Positions 28,027 through 37,607 of a DNA stretch of 64,000 nt are shown here, piece by piece (position 1 is the stretch's first letter; each line of letters starts with the position of its first letter). The stretch is from Microbacterium horticulturae (lineage in GTDB: Bacteria > Actinomycetota > Actinomycetes > Actinomycetales > Microbacteriaceae). The translations under genes and the position numbers were made by a program. The DNA is taken from contig NZ_CP119108.1 of assembly GCF_029094505.1 (NCBI RefSeq), positions 3,162,001 to 3,226,000 on the forward strand, given 5' to 3'. The notes under the pieces were generated by a model. That model had not been told where the DNA came from. It did no database searches and worked only from the letters and a program-made list of their open reading frames with translations.

Positions 28027-29346
28027 TCAGGACGCCGCTTCGTCGGCCTTTTCGAGGGCGTCGGGCCGCAACTCGGCCACCGGGCGCGCTGCGACGGTCT
28101 CGACGCCGAACAGCGCGGTGACGGCGTCGGCGAACTCACCGGCGCGACCGTCGGCGGCCAGCTCGCGGGCGCGCACCGACGGGCCGTGCAGCAGCACCCC
28201 GGCCAGGTGTCGCAGCGCGGCCTCGGTCTCGGGCGTCGTGTCGCCGCGCTTGCGCGCCCAGGCAATCTCGCCGTCGAGCACGTCGAACACATGAGAGCGC
28301 AGCATGACCAGTGCGGGGGTCACGGCGTCTTCGGCGGTCGCGCGGCGGTACTCCGCGAGCGCCTCGTCGACGAGCGTGCGCGCTTCGGCGGTCGCACCCA
28401 ACTCGGGCAGCGGCGCGTGCGCGCGGAGGGTCTCGAGATCGAGCAGCTCGGTCTCGGGCACCGCCGCGACCTCGGGGGCGACGTTGCGCGGCAGACCCAG
28501 GTCGATGATGAGCCGGCGCTCCAGGGCGCCCGGCAGTTGGCGTGCGGAGGCGAGCATCGCGGCATCCACTATCACCTGCGGCGCGACGCTGCAGGCCACG
28601 ACCACGTCGCTGTCGGCGAGGGCCCGCTCAAGCCCACCGGCAGGCACCGCGGCGATGCCATGACTCGTGGCGAAGGTTGCCGCCCGGCCGGTGCGTGAGT
28701 ACACACGCACGTCGGTGACGCCGCGGTCGCGCAGGGCCGCGAGGCTCGCGCCGGCGTAGCGGCCGGTCCCCACCAGCAGCACACGGGCCTGCGCCCAGTC
28801 GGTGATGCGCGTGGCGGCCATGTCGAGTGCGAGACGCACGACCGATCGGCCGGCACTCGAGAGCTCGGTGCGGTTCTTCACGCCGCGCGAGGTGCGCGAC
28901 GCCAGCTGGAACACCCGCTCGAGCTCGCGCGTCGCGGTGCCGCGCTCACGCGCACCCTCCAGCGCGCGCCGCACCTGGCCGGCGATCTCACCCTCGCCCA
29001 CGACGATCGACTCGAGGCCGCTGGCCACCGAGATCGCGTGCTCGGCGACCGCCTCGCCGTGCAGCAGAATGCCCGCTTCACGCACCTCGTCGCGCGCAAG
29101 TCCGGTCGCCGCGGCGACCGTGTCGGCCAGACGAGTGGATGCCGCATCCCACGGCAGCGCGTCGGTCGCGGCATCCCGCACGTCGAGGTACACCTCGAAC
29201 CGGTTGCACGTCGACAGGATCACGCTGCCCTCGACTCCGGGTGCCGGATCGGACAGCCGCGCGGTCACCTCGTCGGCACGACGCTCGAGCCGCTCGACGA
29301 CGTCGAGGGCGGCGGAGCGGTGGCTGGACGAGAAGCAGAGGAGCAC
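28027..29346 (-). CDS. hemA: Glutamyl-tRNA reductase
   Basis: This enzyme of about 439 residues makes glutamate-1-semialdehyde from Glu-tRNA, the first committed step of haem synthesis. The catalytic Cys lies in ILSTCNRFEVY, and the GESIVVGEGEIAGQVRRA-like segment (read here as LESIVVGEGEIAGQVRRAL) and the NADPH motif VLLVGTGRYAG are intact. The C-terminal dimerisation helix is present. GTG at 29346 (MLLCFSSSHR) gives the standard N-terminus; an in-frame GTG at 29370 is an alternative. It is divergent from the rest of the haem operon with a gap of about 120 bp. Confidence 0.93.
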   Translation of the reverse strand: MLLCFSSSHRSAALDVVERLERRADEVTARLSDPAPGVEGSVILSTCNRFEVYLDVRDAATDALPWDAASTRLADTVAAATGLARDEVREAGILLHGEAVAEHAISVASGLESIVVGEGEIAGQVRRALEGARERGTATRELERVFQLASRTSRGVKNRTELSSAGRSVVRLALDMAATRITDWAQARVLLVGTGRYAGASLAALRDRGVTDVRVYSRTGRAATFATSHGIAAVPAGGLERALADSDVVVACSVAPQVIVDAAMLASARQLPGALERRLIIDLGLPRNVAPEVAAVPETELLDLETLRAHAPLPELGATAEARTLVDEALAEYRRATAEDAVTPALVMLRSHVFDVLDGEIAWARKRGDTTPETEAALRHLAGVLLHGPSVRARELAADGRAGEFADAVTALFGVETVAARPVAELRPDALEKADEAAS

Positions 29347-29469
29347 GGGATTGAAGGATACCCCGCCCACCTGTGCGATCCGGCCGAGGCGTCGCGGGGC
29401 GTCACGCCGGCGCCTTTGCCACGGCCCGCCCGAGAGCCGTTCTCATCACGGTCTGAGAGAATCGGCCGG

Positions 29470-30591
29470 GTGAGTGCTCAGCCCGACCGCGCCCCGCTGC
29501 CCGCCGACCATCCGTTGTCGACGGGGGCGACATCCACCTCCCCCCTCGTGCAGGCGTATCGCGGCGTGCGCGGCGCGACGCTGCCCGTCTGGTTCATGCG
29601 CCAGGCCGGACGCTCACTGCCCGAGTACCGCGAACTGCGCACCGGCCTCGGCATGCTCGACACGTGCCTCGACCCGGCACTGGCGAGCGAGATCACGCTG
29701 CAGCCGGTGCGCCGCCACGGTGTCGACGCGGGAATCTTCTTCAGCGACATCGTCATCCCGCTGCGGCTGGCGGGCATCGGCGTCGAGATCCAGTCCGGCA
29801 TCGGACCCGTCTTCGACCGCGCCGTCCGCAGCGCGGCCGACGTCGACGCGCTCATCGAGACCGGCACATTGCGCGCCGACGACGCGGCGCTCGACCCGAT
29901 CCGCGAGGGCGTGCGCCGCACAGTGGCCGAGCTCGGGTCGACGCCGCTCATCGGGTTCGCCGGCGCCCCCTTCACCCTGGCCGCGTACCTCGCCGAGGGA
30001 CGCCCCTCGCGCGATCACCTCGCCGCCCGCCGCCTCATGCACAGCGAACCCGACGCGTGGGCGCGCCTGCTCGCCTGGTGCGCCGACGTGACCGGAGCGT
30101 TCCTGCGCGCTCAGTTGCTCGCCGGCGCCAGTGCGGGCCAGCTGTTCGACTCGTGGGCCGGGTCCCTCAGCCGCGCCGACTACGCCCGCCACGTCGCGCC
30201 TGCGTCGGCCCGTGCGCTCGCGCACGCGCACGATCTCGGCGCCCCGCTCGTGCACTTCGGCCTCGGCACCGGAGAGTTCTTGACCGAGATGCGGGATGCC
30301 GGAGCCGACGTCGTCGGCATCGACTACCGCCTGCCGCTCGACGAGGCCTCGCGCCGCCTCGGCGGGTCGGTGCCGCTGCAGGGCAACATCGACCCGGCGC
30401 TGCTGGCCGCGCCCTGGGCCGTGCTCGAGGAGCACACCCGCGATGTCGTGCGCCGCGGCCGCAGCGCCCCCGCACACGTCGTGAACCTCGGCCATGGCGT
30501 GCCGCCCGACACGGATCCCGCCGTGCTCACGCGCCTGGCAGCGCTCGTCCACGAGCTCGGTGCGGACGAGGCCACCGGAGCCGGTCGTTGA
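29470..30591 (+). CDS. hemE: Uroporphyrinogen decarboxylase
   Basis: This 373-residue enzyme converts uroporphyrinogen III to coproporphyrinogen III. The signature PVWFMRQAGRSLPEYRELR near residues 35-55 and the second signature GFAGAPFTLAAYL are both present. The GTG start follows GAGAAT by seven bases and lacks a ribosome binding site, as expected for a leaderless first gene of the operon. The TGA stop codon lies inside a GGTCGTTGAGCGAGCG repeat (30581-30702), which therefore fixes the C-terminal Gly-Arg. Confidence 0.94.
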   Translation: MSAQPDRAPLPADHPLSTGATSTSPLVQAYRGVRGATLPVWFMRQAGRSLPEYRELRTGLGMLDTCLDPALASEITLQPVRRHGVDAGIFFSDIVIPLRLAGIGVEIQSGIGPVFDRAVRSAADVDALIETGTLRADDAALDPIREGVRRTVAELGSTPLIGFAGAPFTLAAYLAEGRPSRDHLAARRLMHSEPDAWARLLAWCADVTGAFLRAQLLAGASAGQLFDSWAGSLSRADYARHVAPASARALAHAHDLGAPLVHFGLGTGEFLTEMRDAGADVVGIDYRLPLDEASRRLGGSVPLQGNIDPALLAAPWAVLEEHTRDVVRRGRSAPAHVVNLGHGVPPDTDPAVLTRLAALVHELGADEATGAGR

Positions 30592-30702
30592 GCGAGCGCA
30601 CGGCGGGCCCCCGGTCGTTGAGCGAGCGCAGCGAGTCGAAACGCCGCTCCGGGATGCCCGACGCGTTTCGACTCGTCGCTCCGCTCCTCGCTCAACGACC
30701 GG
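30581..30702. repeat. GTTGAGCGAGCG repeat cluster (family E)
   Basis: A partial copy at 30581-30600, a full copy at 30611-30644 (CCGGTCGTTGAGCGAGCGCA, then GCGAGTCGAAACGC) and an inverted copy at 30663-30702 form a long hairpin between hemE and hemY. The first copy contains the hemE stop codon. A related copy lies at 47645-47677. Confidence 0.92.
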
Positions 30703-30733
30703 AGCCTCAGCCAGCCCGCACCGGGTCGGCCCG

Positions 30734-32116
30734 ATGACCCGCCTCATCGTCATCGGCGGGGGCGCCGCCGGGTTGGTCGCAGCGCGTGAGGCCGCGGCAT
30801 CCGGCGCCGAGGTGACCGCCCTCGAGGCGAAGTCATCCGTCGGCGGAAGCATCGCCCGCCACGACGTCGCCGCCCTCACCCTCGACGCGGGCGCCGAGAG
30901 CTTCGCGACCCGCGGCGGAGCCGTCGCCCCGCTGCTTGATGAGCTGGATCTTTCCGACCGCATCGTCTGGCCGCACATCGCCGGGTCGTGGCTGCACCTG
31001 CCCGACCGCACCGTGCCGTCGCCGAAGGGCGGGATGCTCGGCATTCCGACAGACCCGCAGTCGCCGGAAGTCGTCGCCGCGATCGGAGTGGATGCCGCAG
31101 CCCGCGCCGCCCATGACCTCGACGATCCGCTGCCCGCCGGGTTCGCGCCGGCAACGCTGGGCGCGCTCGTCCGCGTGCGGATGGGCCAGGCCGTGCTCGA
31201 CCGGCTCGTCTCCCCGGTCGCGAACGGCGTGTACTCGACGCCGGCCGACGACCTCGCCGTCGACGCCATAGCCCCCGGGCTGCGCGCGGCCCTGACCCGC
31301 ACCGGCTCGCTCGCGCGGGCCGTGCGCGAGCTGCGCGGCGGCATCGCGGCCAAACCCGGGGCTGCGGCCGGCGGCCTGCGCGGTGGCATGTGGACCCTCA
31401 TGTCAGCGCTGGCCGATGACATCGGCGCGCGCGGCGGCCAGGTGCTCGTCGACGCGCCGGTCCGCGGCATCCATCGCGACGGCGACACGTGGCTGGTCGA
31501 CGTCGATCGCGGCGAGACCCTGCGCGCCGACGCGGTCATCGTCGCGACCGCTCAGTCGGCGGCGGTGCGGCTGCTGGGTGGGCTGATTCCGTCGGCGGAG
31601 TGGCCGGCACCCACCCGCGTCGACCTCGCGACGCTCGTGCTCGACGCCCCCGCGCTGGACGCCGCGCCCCGTGGCACCGGACTGCTCGTCGCCGACGACG
31701 CGCACGACGTGGTCGCGGCGAAGGCCCTGACCCACGCGAGCATCAAGTGGGCCTGGGTCGCCCAGCAGGCCGGCCCCGGCCGCCACGTCGTGCGCCTCTC
31801 GTACGGCCAGGCCGGGCATCGCAGCCAGGCTGCGGACATCGACGACGCTGCGCTCCAAGAGCTGGCGATGCGGGATGCCGCGGCCCTCCTCGGCGTGCGC
31901 CTCGAAGCCGCGCAGCTCGCCGGGTTCGCCCGCTCGACCTGGACGAACGCCGTCTCGCTCGCCGCACGCGGGCAGGCCGAGCGCGTCGCCGCCGTGCGCG
32001 AGGCCGTGGCCGCGGTGCCCGGGCTCGAGGTCGCCGGCACCTGGGTCGCCGGCACGGGACTCGCCTCGGTCGTGCCCGACGCGCGGGCCGCGGCATCCCG
32101 CGCCGTCGCTCGCTGA
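30734..32116 (+). CDS. hemY: Protoporphyrinogen/coproporphyrinogen oxidase, HemY type
   Basis: This 460-residue FAD enzyme begins TRLIVIGGGAAGLVAAREAA (dinucleotide-binding motif) and ends with the C-terminal FAD motif VAGTWVAGTGLASVVPDARAAA. In organisms with HemQ it oxidises coproporphyrinogen III to coproporphyrin III. The length fits the family. It follows the family E hairpin by 32 bases and lacks a strong ribosome binding site. Confidence 0.92.
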   Translation: MTRLIVIGGGAAGLVAAREAAASGAEVTALEAKSSVGGSIARHDVAALTLDAGAESFATRGGAVAPLLDELDLSDRIVWPHIAGSWLHLPDRTVPSPKGGMLGIPTDPQSPEVVAAIGVDAAARAAHDLDDPLPAGFAPATLGALVRVRMGQAVLDRLVSPVANGVYSTPADDLAVDAIAPGLRAALTRTGSLARAVRELRGGIAAKPGAAAGGLRGGMWTLMSALADDIGARGGQVLVDAPVRGIHRDGDTWLVDVDRGETLRADAVIVATAQSAAVRLLGGLIPSAEWPAPTRVDLATLVLDAPALDAAPRGTGLLVADDAHDVVAAKALTHASIKWAWVAQQAGPGRHVVRLSYGQAGHRSQAADIDDAALQELAMRDAAALLGVRLEAAQLAGFARSTWTNAVSLAARGQAERVAAVREAVAAVPGLEVAGTWVAGTGLASVVPDARAAASRAVAR

Positions 32117-32213
32117 GCCGCGTCGCTGCCACGTCACAGCCGCCCAGCGCAGAAGCGCGCCAGATCTTGCAGATGACCTGAAGCTTTTTTGGGGTTTCAC
32201 AACCGACGGACGG

Positions 32214-32927
32214 ATGATTGACGTCGTGTCCGATCGTGTCGCGTCCTCCCCCGAATCCGCCCCCACCGTCTACACCCTCTGGGCCGCGTTCGCGCGCCCC
32301 GCTGGCGCCGCCGTCCCCACCGAAGCGCTGAGCACGGCCGCCGCCGACCTCGACGCGGCCATCGCCGAGGTCGAGGCCGCCGGGGTCACCGTGCGCGGCA
32401 CCTACGACGTCTCAGGATTCCGCGCCGACGCCGACCTGCTGTTCTGGCTGCACGGCCCCACGCCCCGCGAGCTCCAGGCCGCGCTGCGCACGCTCCGCCG
32501 CGTGCCCGCGATCGCCGCTCTCACCCCGCGCCAGACCTTCGTCGCCGTGCACCGCGATGCCGAGTTCAACAAGCGGCACATCCCCGCCTTCGTGCGCGGC
32601 GTCGAGCCCAAGCCGTGGCTGGCCGTCTACCCGTTCGTGCGCAGCAAGGACTGGTACCTGCTGCGCGACTCCGAGCGCAGCCGCATGCTCGCCGAGCACG
32701 GCCGTGCCGGCGCCGGCTACACCGGCGTGCTCACCAACACGGTCGCGGCGTTCGCACTGGGCGACTACGAGTGGGTCGTGCCGATCGAGAGCGACGAGCT
32801 CGTCGACCTCGTCGACATGATGCGCGACCTGCGCTACGTCGACGCCCGGCGCCACGTCATCGAAGAGACACCGTTCTTCACCGGTCATGTCGTCTCGACC
32901 GCCGAGGTCGCCGAGGTGCTCTCGTGA
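32214..32927 (+). CDS. hemQ: Coproheme decarboxylase
   Basis: This 237-residue protein is a HemQ (chlorite-dismutase-fold) enzyme, which decarboxylates coproheme to haem b with peroxide. Recognisable parts are FNKRHIPAFVRGVEPKPWLAVYPFVRSKDWYLL and the motif LRYVDARRHVIEETPFFTG. I chose ATG 32214; a GTG at 32226 is possible. The 97-bp gap after hemY contains a short T-run (CTTTTTTGGGG at 32183-32193). The stop overlaps hemH. Its presence shows that the coproporphyrin-dependent route is used. Confidence 0.93.
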   Translation: MIDVVSDRVASSPESAPTVYTLWAAFARPAGAAVPTEALSTAAADLDAAIAEVEAAGVTVRGTYDVSGFRADADLLFWLHGPTPRELQAALRTLRRVPAIAALTPRQTFVAVHRDAEFNKRHIPAFVRGVEPKPWLAVYPFVRSKDWYLLRDSERSRMLAEHGRAGAGYTGVLTNTVAAFALGDYEWVVPIESDELVDLVDMMRDLRYVDARRHVIEETPFFTGHVVSTAEVAEVLS

Positions 32928-34015
32928 CCGCGTTCGACGCGATTCTGCTCGCGAGCTTCGGCGGTCCCGAGGGCCAGGACGACGTCATCCCGTTCCTGCG
33001 CAACGTCACCCGCGGTCGCGGCATCCCCGACGAGCGGCTCGAAGAGGTCGCCGTGCACTACCGCCACAACGGCGGCGTGAGCCCGATCAATGCCCAGAAC
33101 CGTGCCCTGAAGGCCGCGCTCGAGACCGAGCTCGCCGCCCGCGAGATCGAGCTGCCGGTGTACTGGGGCAACCGCAACTGGAACCCGTACTTCGCCGACG
33201 CCGTGCGCGAAGCGCATGCGGCCGGCGATGACCGGCTGCTGGCCGTCGTCACGAGCGCCTACACCTCGTACTCGGGCGTGGGTCAGTACCGCGAGAACTT
33301 CGAGCAGACTCTGGCCGACACGGGCCTCGAGGGCACCGTCACCATCGACCGGCTGCGCGAGTTCTTCGACCACCCGGGCTTCGTCGCTCCCTTCATCGAG
33401 GGCGTGCGCGACGCGGTTCGGGACACTTCGTCTCGCCCTGCGGGCTCGCTCAGTGCAGGTGCCGCAACCCCGACGCATGTGCTCTTCGTGACGCACTCGA
33501 TCCCCAACACGGCGGCCGAGGCATCCGGTCCCGAACACGGCCCCGGCGGCGCGTACGTCGCCCAGCACCTCGCCGTGGCCGACGTGATCGCCGCGTCTGC
33601 GGCGCCCGGTGTCGCGTACTCGCTCGCGTACCAGTCGCGTAGCGGCGACCCGCGCACGCCGTGGCTCGAACCCGACGTCAACGACGAGATCCGCCGGCTC
33701 GCGGCGAGCGGTGTGCAGCACGTCGTCGTCGTGCCGATCGGCTTCGTCAGCGACCACATGGAGGTCATCTGGGACCTCGACACCGAGGCCGCCGAGACCG
33801 CCGCCGAAGTGGGCATCGGCTTCTCGCGCGTCGCGACCCCGGGCGTGCACCCGGCGTTCGTGTCGGGCCTGGTCGACCTCATCGAGGAGCGCCTGAACGA
33901 CGTGCCCGACGCCGAGCGTCCGCACCTGACCGCGCTCGGACCATGGCCCGATCATGCGACGGTCGGCGCGTCCCAGCGGGGGACAGCCGACGCCGAGCCT
34001 GCGGTGGTCCGATGA
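32924..34015 (+). CDS. hemH: Coproporphyrin ferrochelatase
   Basis: This 363-residue protein (CpfC in this pathway) inserts Fe2+ into coproporphyrin III. It has the N-terminal LLASFGGPEGQDDVIPFLRNV, the catalytic His in VTHSIPN, and GFVSDHMEVIWDLDTEA. It starts with GTG inside the hemQ stop. Just before VTHSIPN there is an extra stretch of about 18 residues (RDTSSRPAGSLSAGAATP); its DNA (33421-33459) resembles an inverted family E repeat, suggesting an in-frame repeat insertion. Confidence 0.93.
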   Translation: MTAFDAILLASFGGPEGQDDVIPFLRNVTRGRGIPDERLEEVAVHYRHNGGVSPINAQNRALKAALETELAAREIELPVYWGNRNWNPYFADAVREAHAAGDDRLLAVVTSAYTSYSGVGQYRENFEQTLADTGLEGTVTIDRLREFFDHPGFVAPFIEGVRDAVRDTSSRPAGSLSAGAATPTHVLFVTHSIPNTAAEASGPEHGPGGAYVAQHLAVADVIAASAAPGVAYSLAYQSRSGDPRTPWLEPDVNDEIRRLAASGVQHVVVVPIGFVSDHMEVIWDLDTEAAETAAEVGIGFSRVATPGVHPAFVSGLVDLIEERLNDVPDAERPHLTALGPWPDHATVGASQRGTADAEPAVVR

Positions 34016-34932
34016 CCCTGCGCGTCGGCACCCGGGGCAGCGCCCTCGCGACCGCCCAGACGCAGCAGGTCGCCGATGCGCTCGCAGCGGCGCTGGGCGG
34101 CGTGGACGTCGAGATCATCCGCATCACGACGCACGGCGACACCTCGCGCGCGTCGCTGTCGAGCCTGGGCGGCACCGGCGTGTTCGCCACCGCACTGCGC
34201 GACGCGCTGCGTGAAGGCCAGTGCGATGTCATCGTGCACTCGTTCAAAGACCTGCCCACGGCGCCTTCGCCGGGTCTTGTGGTCGCCGCCGTCCCGCCAC
34301 GCGAAGACGCCCGCGACGTCGTCGTGACCCGCGACGGCACCCCACTCGAAGACCTGCCCGCAGGCTCCCGCGTCGGCACCGGCTCGCCGCGGCGCATCGC
34401 CCAGGTACGCGCCGTGCGACCCGACCTTGAGGTCGTGGATATCCGCGGCAACGTCGACTCGCGCCTCGCGCGCCTGCACGCCGCCGGCGCCGATCGGCTC
34501 GACGCGGTCGTGCTCTCGGCCGCCGGGCTCAACCGTCTGGGCCGCACCGAGGTTCCGGCCGAGCCCATGCCCCTCGACTCCTGGCCTTCGGCCCCCGCGC
34601 AGGGAGCCCTGGCCGTCGAGGTGCGCGAGGCCGACGCCGCCGGTACGCCCCTGGCCACTGCGCTCGCGCAGATCGCCGACCCTGCCAGCGCCGCGTGCGC
34701 CACCGCCGAGCGCGGTGTGCTCGCGGGGCTCGAGGCGGGTTGCTCGGCCCCGATCGGCGCGACGGCACAGGTCGACGGCGACGCCCTGACCCTTTCGGCC
34801 GCCGTGTACAGCCTCGACGGACAGCGCCAGATCTCGACGACCGTGACCGCGAGCGGCGCCGACGCGAGCGAGCGCGCGGCCCGCGAGGTCGTCACCGCCC
34901 TGCGTGACACCGGCGCGGACGAACTCAACTGA
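34012..34932 (+). CDS. hemC: Hydroxymethylbilane synthase
   Basis: This 306-residue porphobilinogen deaminase polymerises four porphobilinogens. LRVGTRGSALATAQTQQVAD at the start, HSFKDLPTAPSPGL, and the dipyrromethane cofactor-binding Cys in LEAGCSAPIGATA are all present. It overlaps the hemH stop by four bases (ATGA). The next step, hemD (uroporphyrinogen III synthase), is not in this cluster. Confidence 0.95.
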   Translation: MTLRVGTRGSALATAQTQQVADALAAALGGVDVEIIRITTHGDTSRASLSSLGGTGVFATALRDALREGQCDVIVHSFKDLPTAPSPGLVVAAVPPREDARDVVVTRDGTPLEDLPAGSRVGTGSPRRIAQVRAVRPDLEVVDIRGNVDSRLARLHAAGADRLDAVVLSAAGLNRLGRTEVPAEPMPLDSWPSAPAQGALAVEVREADAAGTPLATALAQIADPASAACATAERGVLAGLEAGCSAPIGATAQVDGDALTLSAAVYSLDGQRQISTTVTASGADASERAAREVVTALRDTGADELN

Positions 34933-34968
34933 TGACGCGGGCCGCCGCCCGCGTGAGGAAGTGAACCG

Positions 34969-35955
34969 ATGAGCACCCAGCATCCCGTCATCCGCCCCCG
35001 TCGCCTGCGCACCACCCCGGCGATGCGACGCTTGGTCGCCGAGACCCGCATCCACCCCGCGCAGCTGATCCTGCCGCTGTTCGTGCGCGAAGACATCACC
35101 GAGCCCGCGCCGATCACCTCCATGCCGGGGGTCGTGCAGCACACGCTCGACTCGCTGAAGGGTGCGGTGCGGGATGCCGCGGCCGCAGGGCTCGGCGGTA
35201 TCATGCTGTTCGGCATCCCGGCGACCCGCGACGCCACCGGTTCCGGTGCGACCTCGGCCTCCGGCATCCTTAACCGTGCGACCGAGGTCGCAGCAGTCGA
35301 GGCCGGCGACGCGTTGGTGGTGCAGACCGACCTGTGCCTCGACGAGTTCACCGACCACGGACACTGCGGCGTGCTCGACGAGCGCGGCGCGGTCGACAAC
35401 GACGCGACGCTCGATCGCTACCGCGACATGGCTGTGGCGCAGGCCCGCGCCGGATCGCAGCTGCTCGGCCTGTCGGGCATGATGGACGGCCAGGTCGCCG
35501 CCGTGCGCGAAGCGCTCGACGACGCCGGTTTCGCCGACACAGCGATCCTCGCGTACGCGGCCAAGTACGCGTCGGCCTTCTACGGCCCGTTCCGTGAGGC
35601 CGTCGACTCGCAGCTGCAGGGCGACCGGCGCACCTACCAGCAGGACCCGGCGAACCGCATCGAGGGCCTGCGCGAGGCCGCGCTCGACGAGGCCGAGGGC
35701 GCCGACGTGCTCATGGTCAAGCCGGCCATGAGCTATCTCGATGTGCTCGCCGACGTGGCTGCGACCGCGCAGGTGCCGGTGTGGGCCTACCAGGTGTCGG
35801 GCGAGTACGCGATGATCGAGGCCGCCGCCGCCAACGGCTGGATCGACCGCGACCGGGCGATCCGCGAGAGCGTGACCGGCATCCTGCGTGCGGGCGCCGG
35901 CGCCGTGCTCACGTACTGGGCGCTCGAGCTGGCCGCATCGGAAGGACAGGCATGA
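34969..35955 (+). CDS. hemB: Delta-aminolevulinic acid dehydratase
   Basis: This 328-residue porphobilinogen synthase starts [20 protein letters not shown]. The catalytic lysines lie in [12 protein letters not shown] and [13 protein letters not shown]. The motif [15 protein letters not shown] has Cys residues at two of the usual zinc positions, which suggests that Zn2+ is retained, but I did not align it. GAGGAAG lies upstream of the ATG. It is separated from hemC by 36 bp and overlaps hemL. Confidence 0.95.
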   Translation: MSTQHPVIRPRRLRTTPAMRRLVAETRIHPAQLILPLFVREDITEPAPITSMPGVVQHTLDSLKGAVRDAAAAGLGGIMLFGIPATRDATGSGATSASGILNRATEVAAVEAGDALVVQTDLCLDEFTDHGHCGVLDERGAVDNDATLDRYRDMAVAQARAGSQLLGLSGMMDGQVAAVREALDDAGFADTAILAYAAKYASAFYGPFREAVDSQLQGDRRTYQQDPANRIEGLREAALDEAEGADVLMVKPAMSYLDVLADVAATAQVPVWAYQVSGEYAMIEAAAANGWIDRDRAIRESVTGILRAGAGAVLTYWALELAASEGQA

Positions 35956-37265
35956 GCAATCAGACGGCGTTCGAGGCGGCATCCACCGTCATTCCCGGCG
36001 GCGTGAACTCGCCGGTGCGGGCGTTCCGCTCGGTGGGCGGGGCGCCCCGCTTCCTCGTGTCGGGCCACGGCCCGTACGTGGTCGACGTCGAGGGCCGCGA
36101 GTACGTCGACCTGGTGTGCTCGTGGGGCCCGCTGCTGCTCGGGCACGCGCATCCCGCGGTGCTCGACGCCGTGCATGCCGCCGTCGACCGCGGTCTGTCG
36201 TTCGGCGCATCGACGCCCACCGAGACCGAGCTCGCCGAGGCCGTGATCGCGCGGCTCGCGCCGGTCGCCGTCGAGGGCCGCCCCGTCGTCGAGCAGATGC
36301 GCCTGGTCTCGACCGGCACCGAGGCGACGATGACCGCGATCCGGCTGGCGCGCGGCGTGACCGGACGCTCGCTCGTCATCAAGTTCGCCGGGCACTACCA
36401 CGGGCACTCCGACGGCCTGCTCGCCGACGCCGGCAGCGGATTGGCCACGCTCGCCCTGCCCGCCTCCGCCGGCGTGCCCGCCGAGATCGCCGCGCAGACG
36501 CTGGTGCTGCCGTACAACGATCCGGATGCCGTCACCGCCGCCTTCGCCGAGTACGGCGACCGCATCGCCGCGATCATCGTCGAGGCCGCCGCGGCGAACA
36601 TGGGCGTCGTCGCGCCTCGCGAAGGTTTCAACGCGTTCCTCGCGTCGGTCGCACACGCCAACGGCGCACTGCTCATCGTCGACGAGGTGCTCACCGGCTT
36701 CCGCGAGTCCGCGGCCGGCTGGCTGGGACTCGAGCCGGTCGCCGCCGACATCGTCACGTTCGGCAAGGTGATCGGGGGCGGGATGCCGCTGGCCGCCCTC
36801 GGCGCGCGGCGCGAGATCATGGAGCAGCTCGCACCCCTGGGCCCGGTCTACCAGGCCGGCACGCTGTCGGGAAACCCGGTCGCGGTGGCCGCGGGCCTCG
36901 CGACGCTGCGCACGGCCGATGCCGCCGTGTACGAGCGGGTCGATCTCGTCGCGGATACGATCTCGAACGCGGTCGATGAGGCGCTGAACGCGGCGGGTGT
37001 CGAGCACGTCATCTCACGCGCGGGCAATCTTTTCAGCATCCAATTCCAGTCCACGCGTGCGACCGACTACGCGGGTGTACAGCGGCAAGAGGCGTTCCGC
37101 TACGGACCGTTCTTCCACGCGATGCTCGAGGCCGGCGTCTCGCTGCCGCCGAGTGCGTACGAGGCGTGGTTCGTCAGCGCCGCGCACGACGACGCCGCGG
37201 TCTCGCGCGTGCTCGCCGCGCTGCCGGCCGCCGCCCGCGCGGCTGCCGCCGCGCAGCCTGCCTGA
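35952..37265 (+). CDS. hemL: Glutamate-1-semialdehyde 2,1-aminomutase
   Basis: This 437-residue PLP enzyme makes 5-aminolevulinate from the product of Hem[16 protein letters not shown] at the start, the VLTGFRES loop with the aspartate in [10 protein letters not shown], and the PLP lysine in [16 protein letters not shown] are all present. It is coupled to hemB by an ATGA overlap and ends the operon. A hairpin (37341-37417) follows 76 bp later. Confidence 0.95.
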   Translation: MSNQTAFEAASTVIPGGVNSPVRAFRSVGGAPRFLVSGHGPYVVDVEGREYVDLVCSWGPLLLGHAHPAVLDAVHAAVDRGLSFGASTPTETELAEAVIARLAPVAVEGRPVVEQMRLVSTGTEATMTAIRLARGVTGRSLVIKFAGHYHGHSDGLLADAGSGLATLALPASAGVPAEIAAQTLVLPYNDPDAVTAAFAEYGDRIAAIIVEAAAANMGVVAPREGFNAFLASVAHANGALLIVDEVLTGFRESAAGWLGLEPVAADIVTFGKVIGGGMPLAALGARREIMEQLAPLGPVYQAGTLSGNPVAVAAGLATLRTADAAVYERVDLVADTISNAVDEALNAAGVEHVISRAGNLFSIQFQSTRATDYAGVQRQEAFRYGPFFHAMLEAGVSLPPSAYEAWFVSAAHDDAAVSRVLAALPAAARAAAAAQPA

Positions 37266-37340
37266 CGCGCGCCGCGGCGCCCTAGGTCACCCTGCGCGCT
37301 CGAGATGCCGGCCGTGCGTCGCCCCGGCCGCGCACCCTCC

Positions 37341-37417
37341 CAGACTTCGGAACATCGCGCGAAGTTCGGAGCGATCGCGCGTAATGGTCCGAAGCTCGTC
37401 GGATGCTCCGAAGTCTG
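37341..37417. repeat. Inverted repeat after hemL (family G)
   Basis: CAGACTTCGGAACATC (37341-37356) pairs with 37402-37417 with one mismatch. Two further TTCGGA/TCCGAA words lie inside, at 37365-37370 and 37388-37393. It lies beyond the last haem gene and probably ends that transcript. No other copy is seen in the window. Confidence 0.82.
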
Positions 37418-37529
37418 TGCGTGCGGGCGGCGCCTTCCCGTGCGCACGAGGCGCCCAGCGCGGACGGTCTATGCTTGACGCGGCGCGAGACGCGCCCACG
37501 GCGAGAAGATGAAAGCGAGGTGGTTCGAC

Positions 37530-37586
37530 ATGAGTAGTGACAGTCGCAGTCCGTTGCCGAACACCGCCTCCACCGCTCTGCGCTGA
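37530..37586 (+). CDS. Candidate leader peptide upstream of mgtE
   Basis: An 18-codon ORF encodes MSSDSRSPLPNTASTALR; an in-frame ATG at 37509 would extend it to 25 residues. AGCGAGG lies upstream of the inner ATG. Its codons overlap the 5' arm of a stable hairpin (37555-37565 with 37597-37607), and its stop codon lies in the loop, the layout expected of a translation-controlled attenuator. Two prolines (SPLP) could be stall points, as in the MgtL leader of Salmonella. Expression is not shown, so this is an inference from layout. Confidence 0.45.
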   Translation: MSSDSRSPLPNTASTALR

Positions 37587-37607
37587 GCCCGGACGGGGTG
37601 TTCGGCA
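37555..37607 (+). promoter_or_regulatory. Hairpin in the mgtE leader, possible attenuator
   Basis: TGCCGAACACC at 37555-37565 pairs perfectly with GGTGTTCGGCA at 37597-37607, followed by the pyrimidine-rich CCCCTTCCC. The loop contains the leader-peptide stop codon. The hairpin ends 63 bases before the mgtE ATG. The 405-bp gap between hemL and mgtE otherwise holds only the family G repeat. Confidence 0.55.

Noticed and set aside
32183..32200. Intrinsic terminator between hemY and hemQ (CTTTTTTGGGG)
   Set aside because: A T-run is present but no convincing GC-rich stem precedes it.
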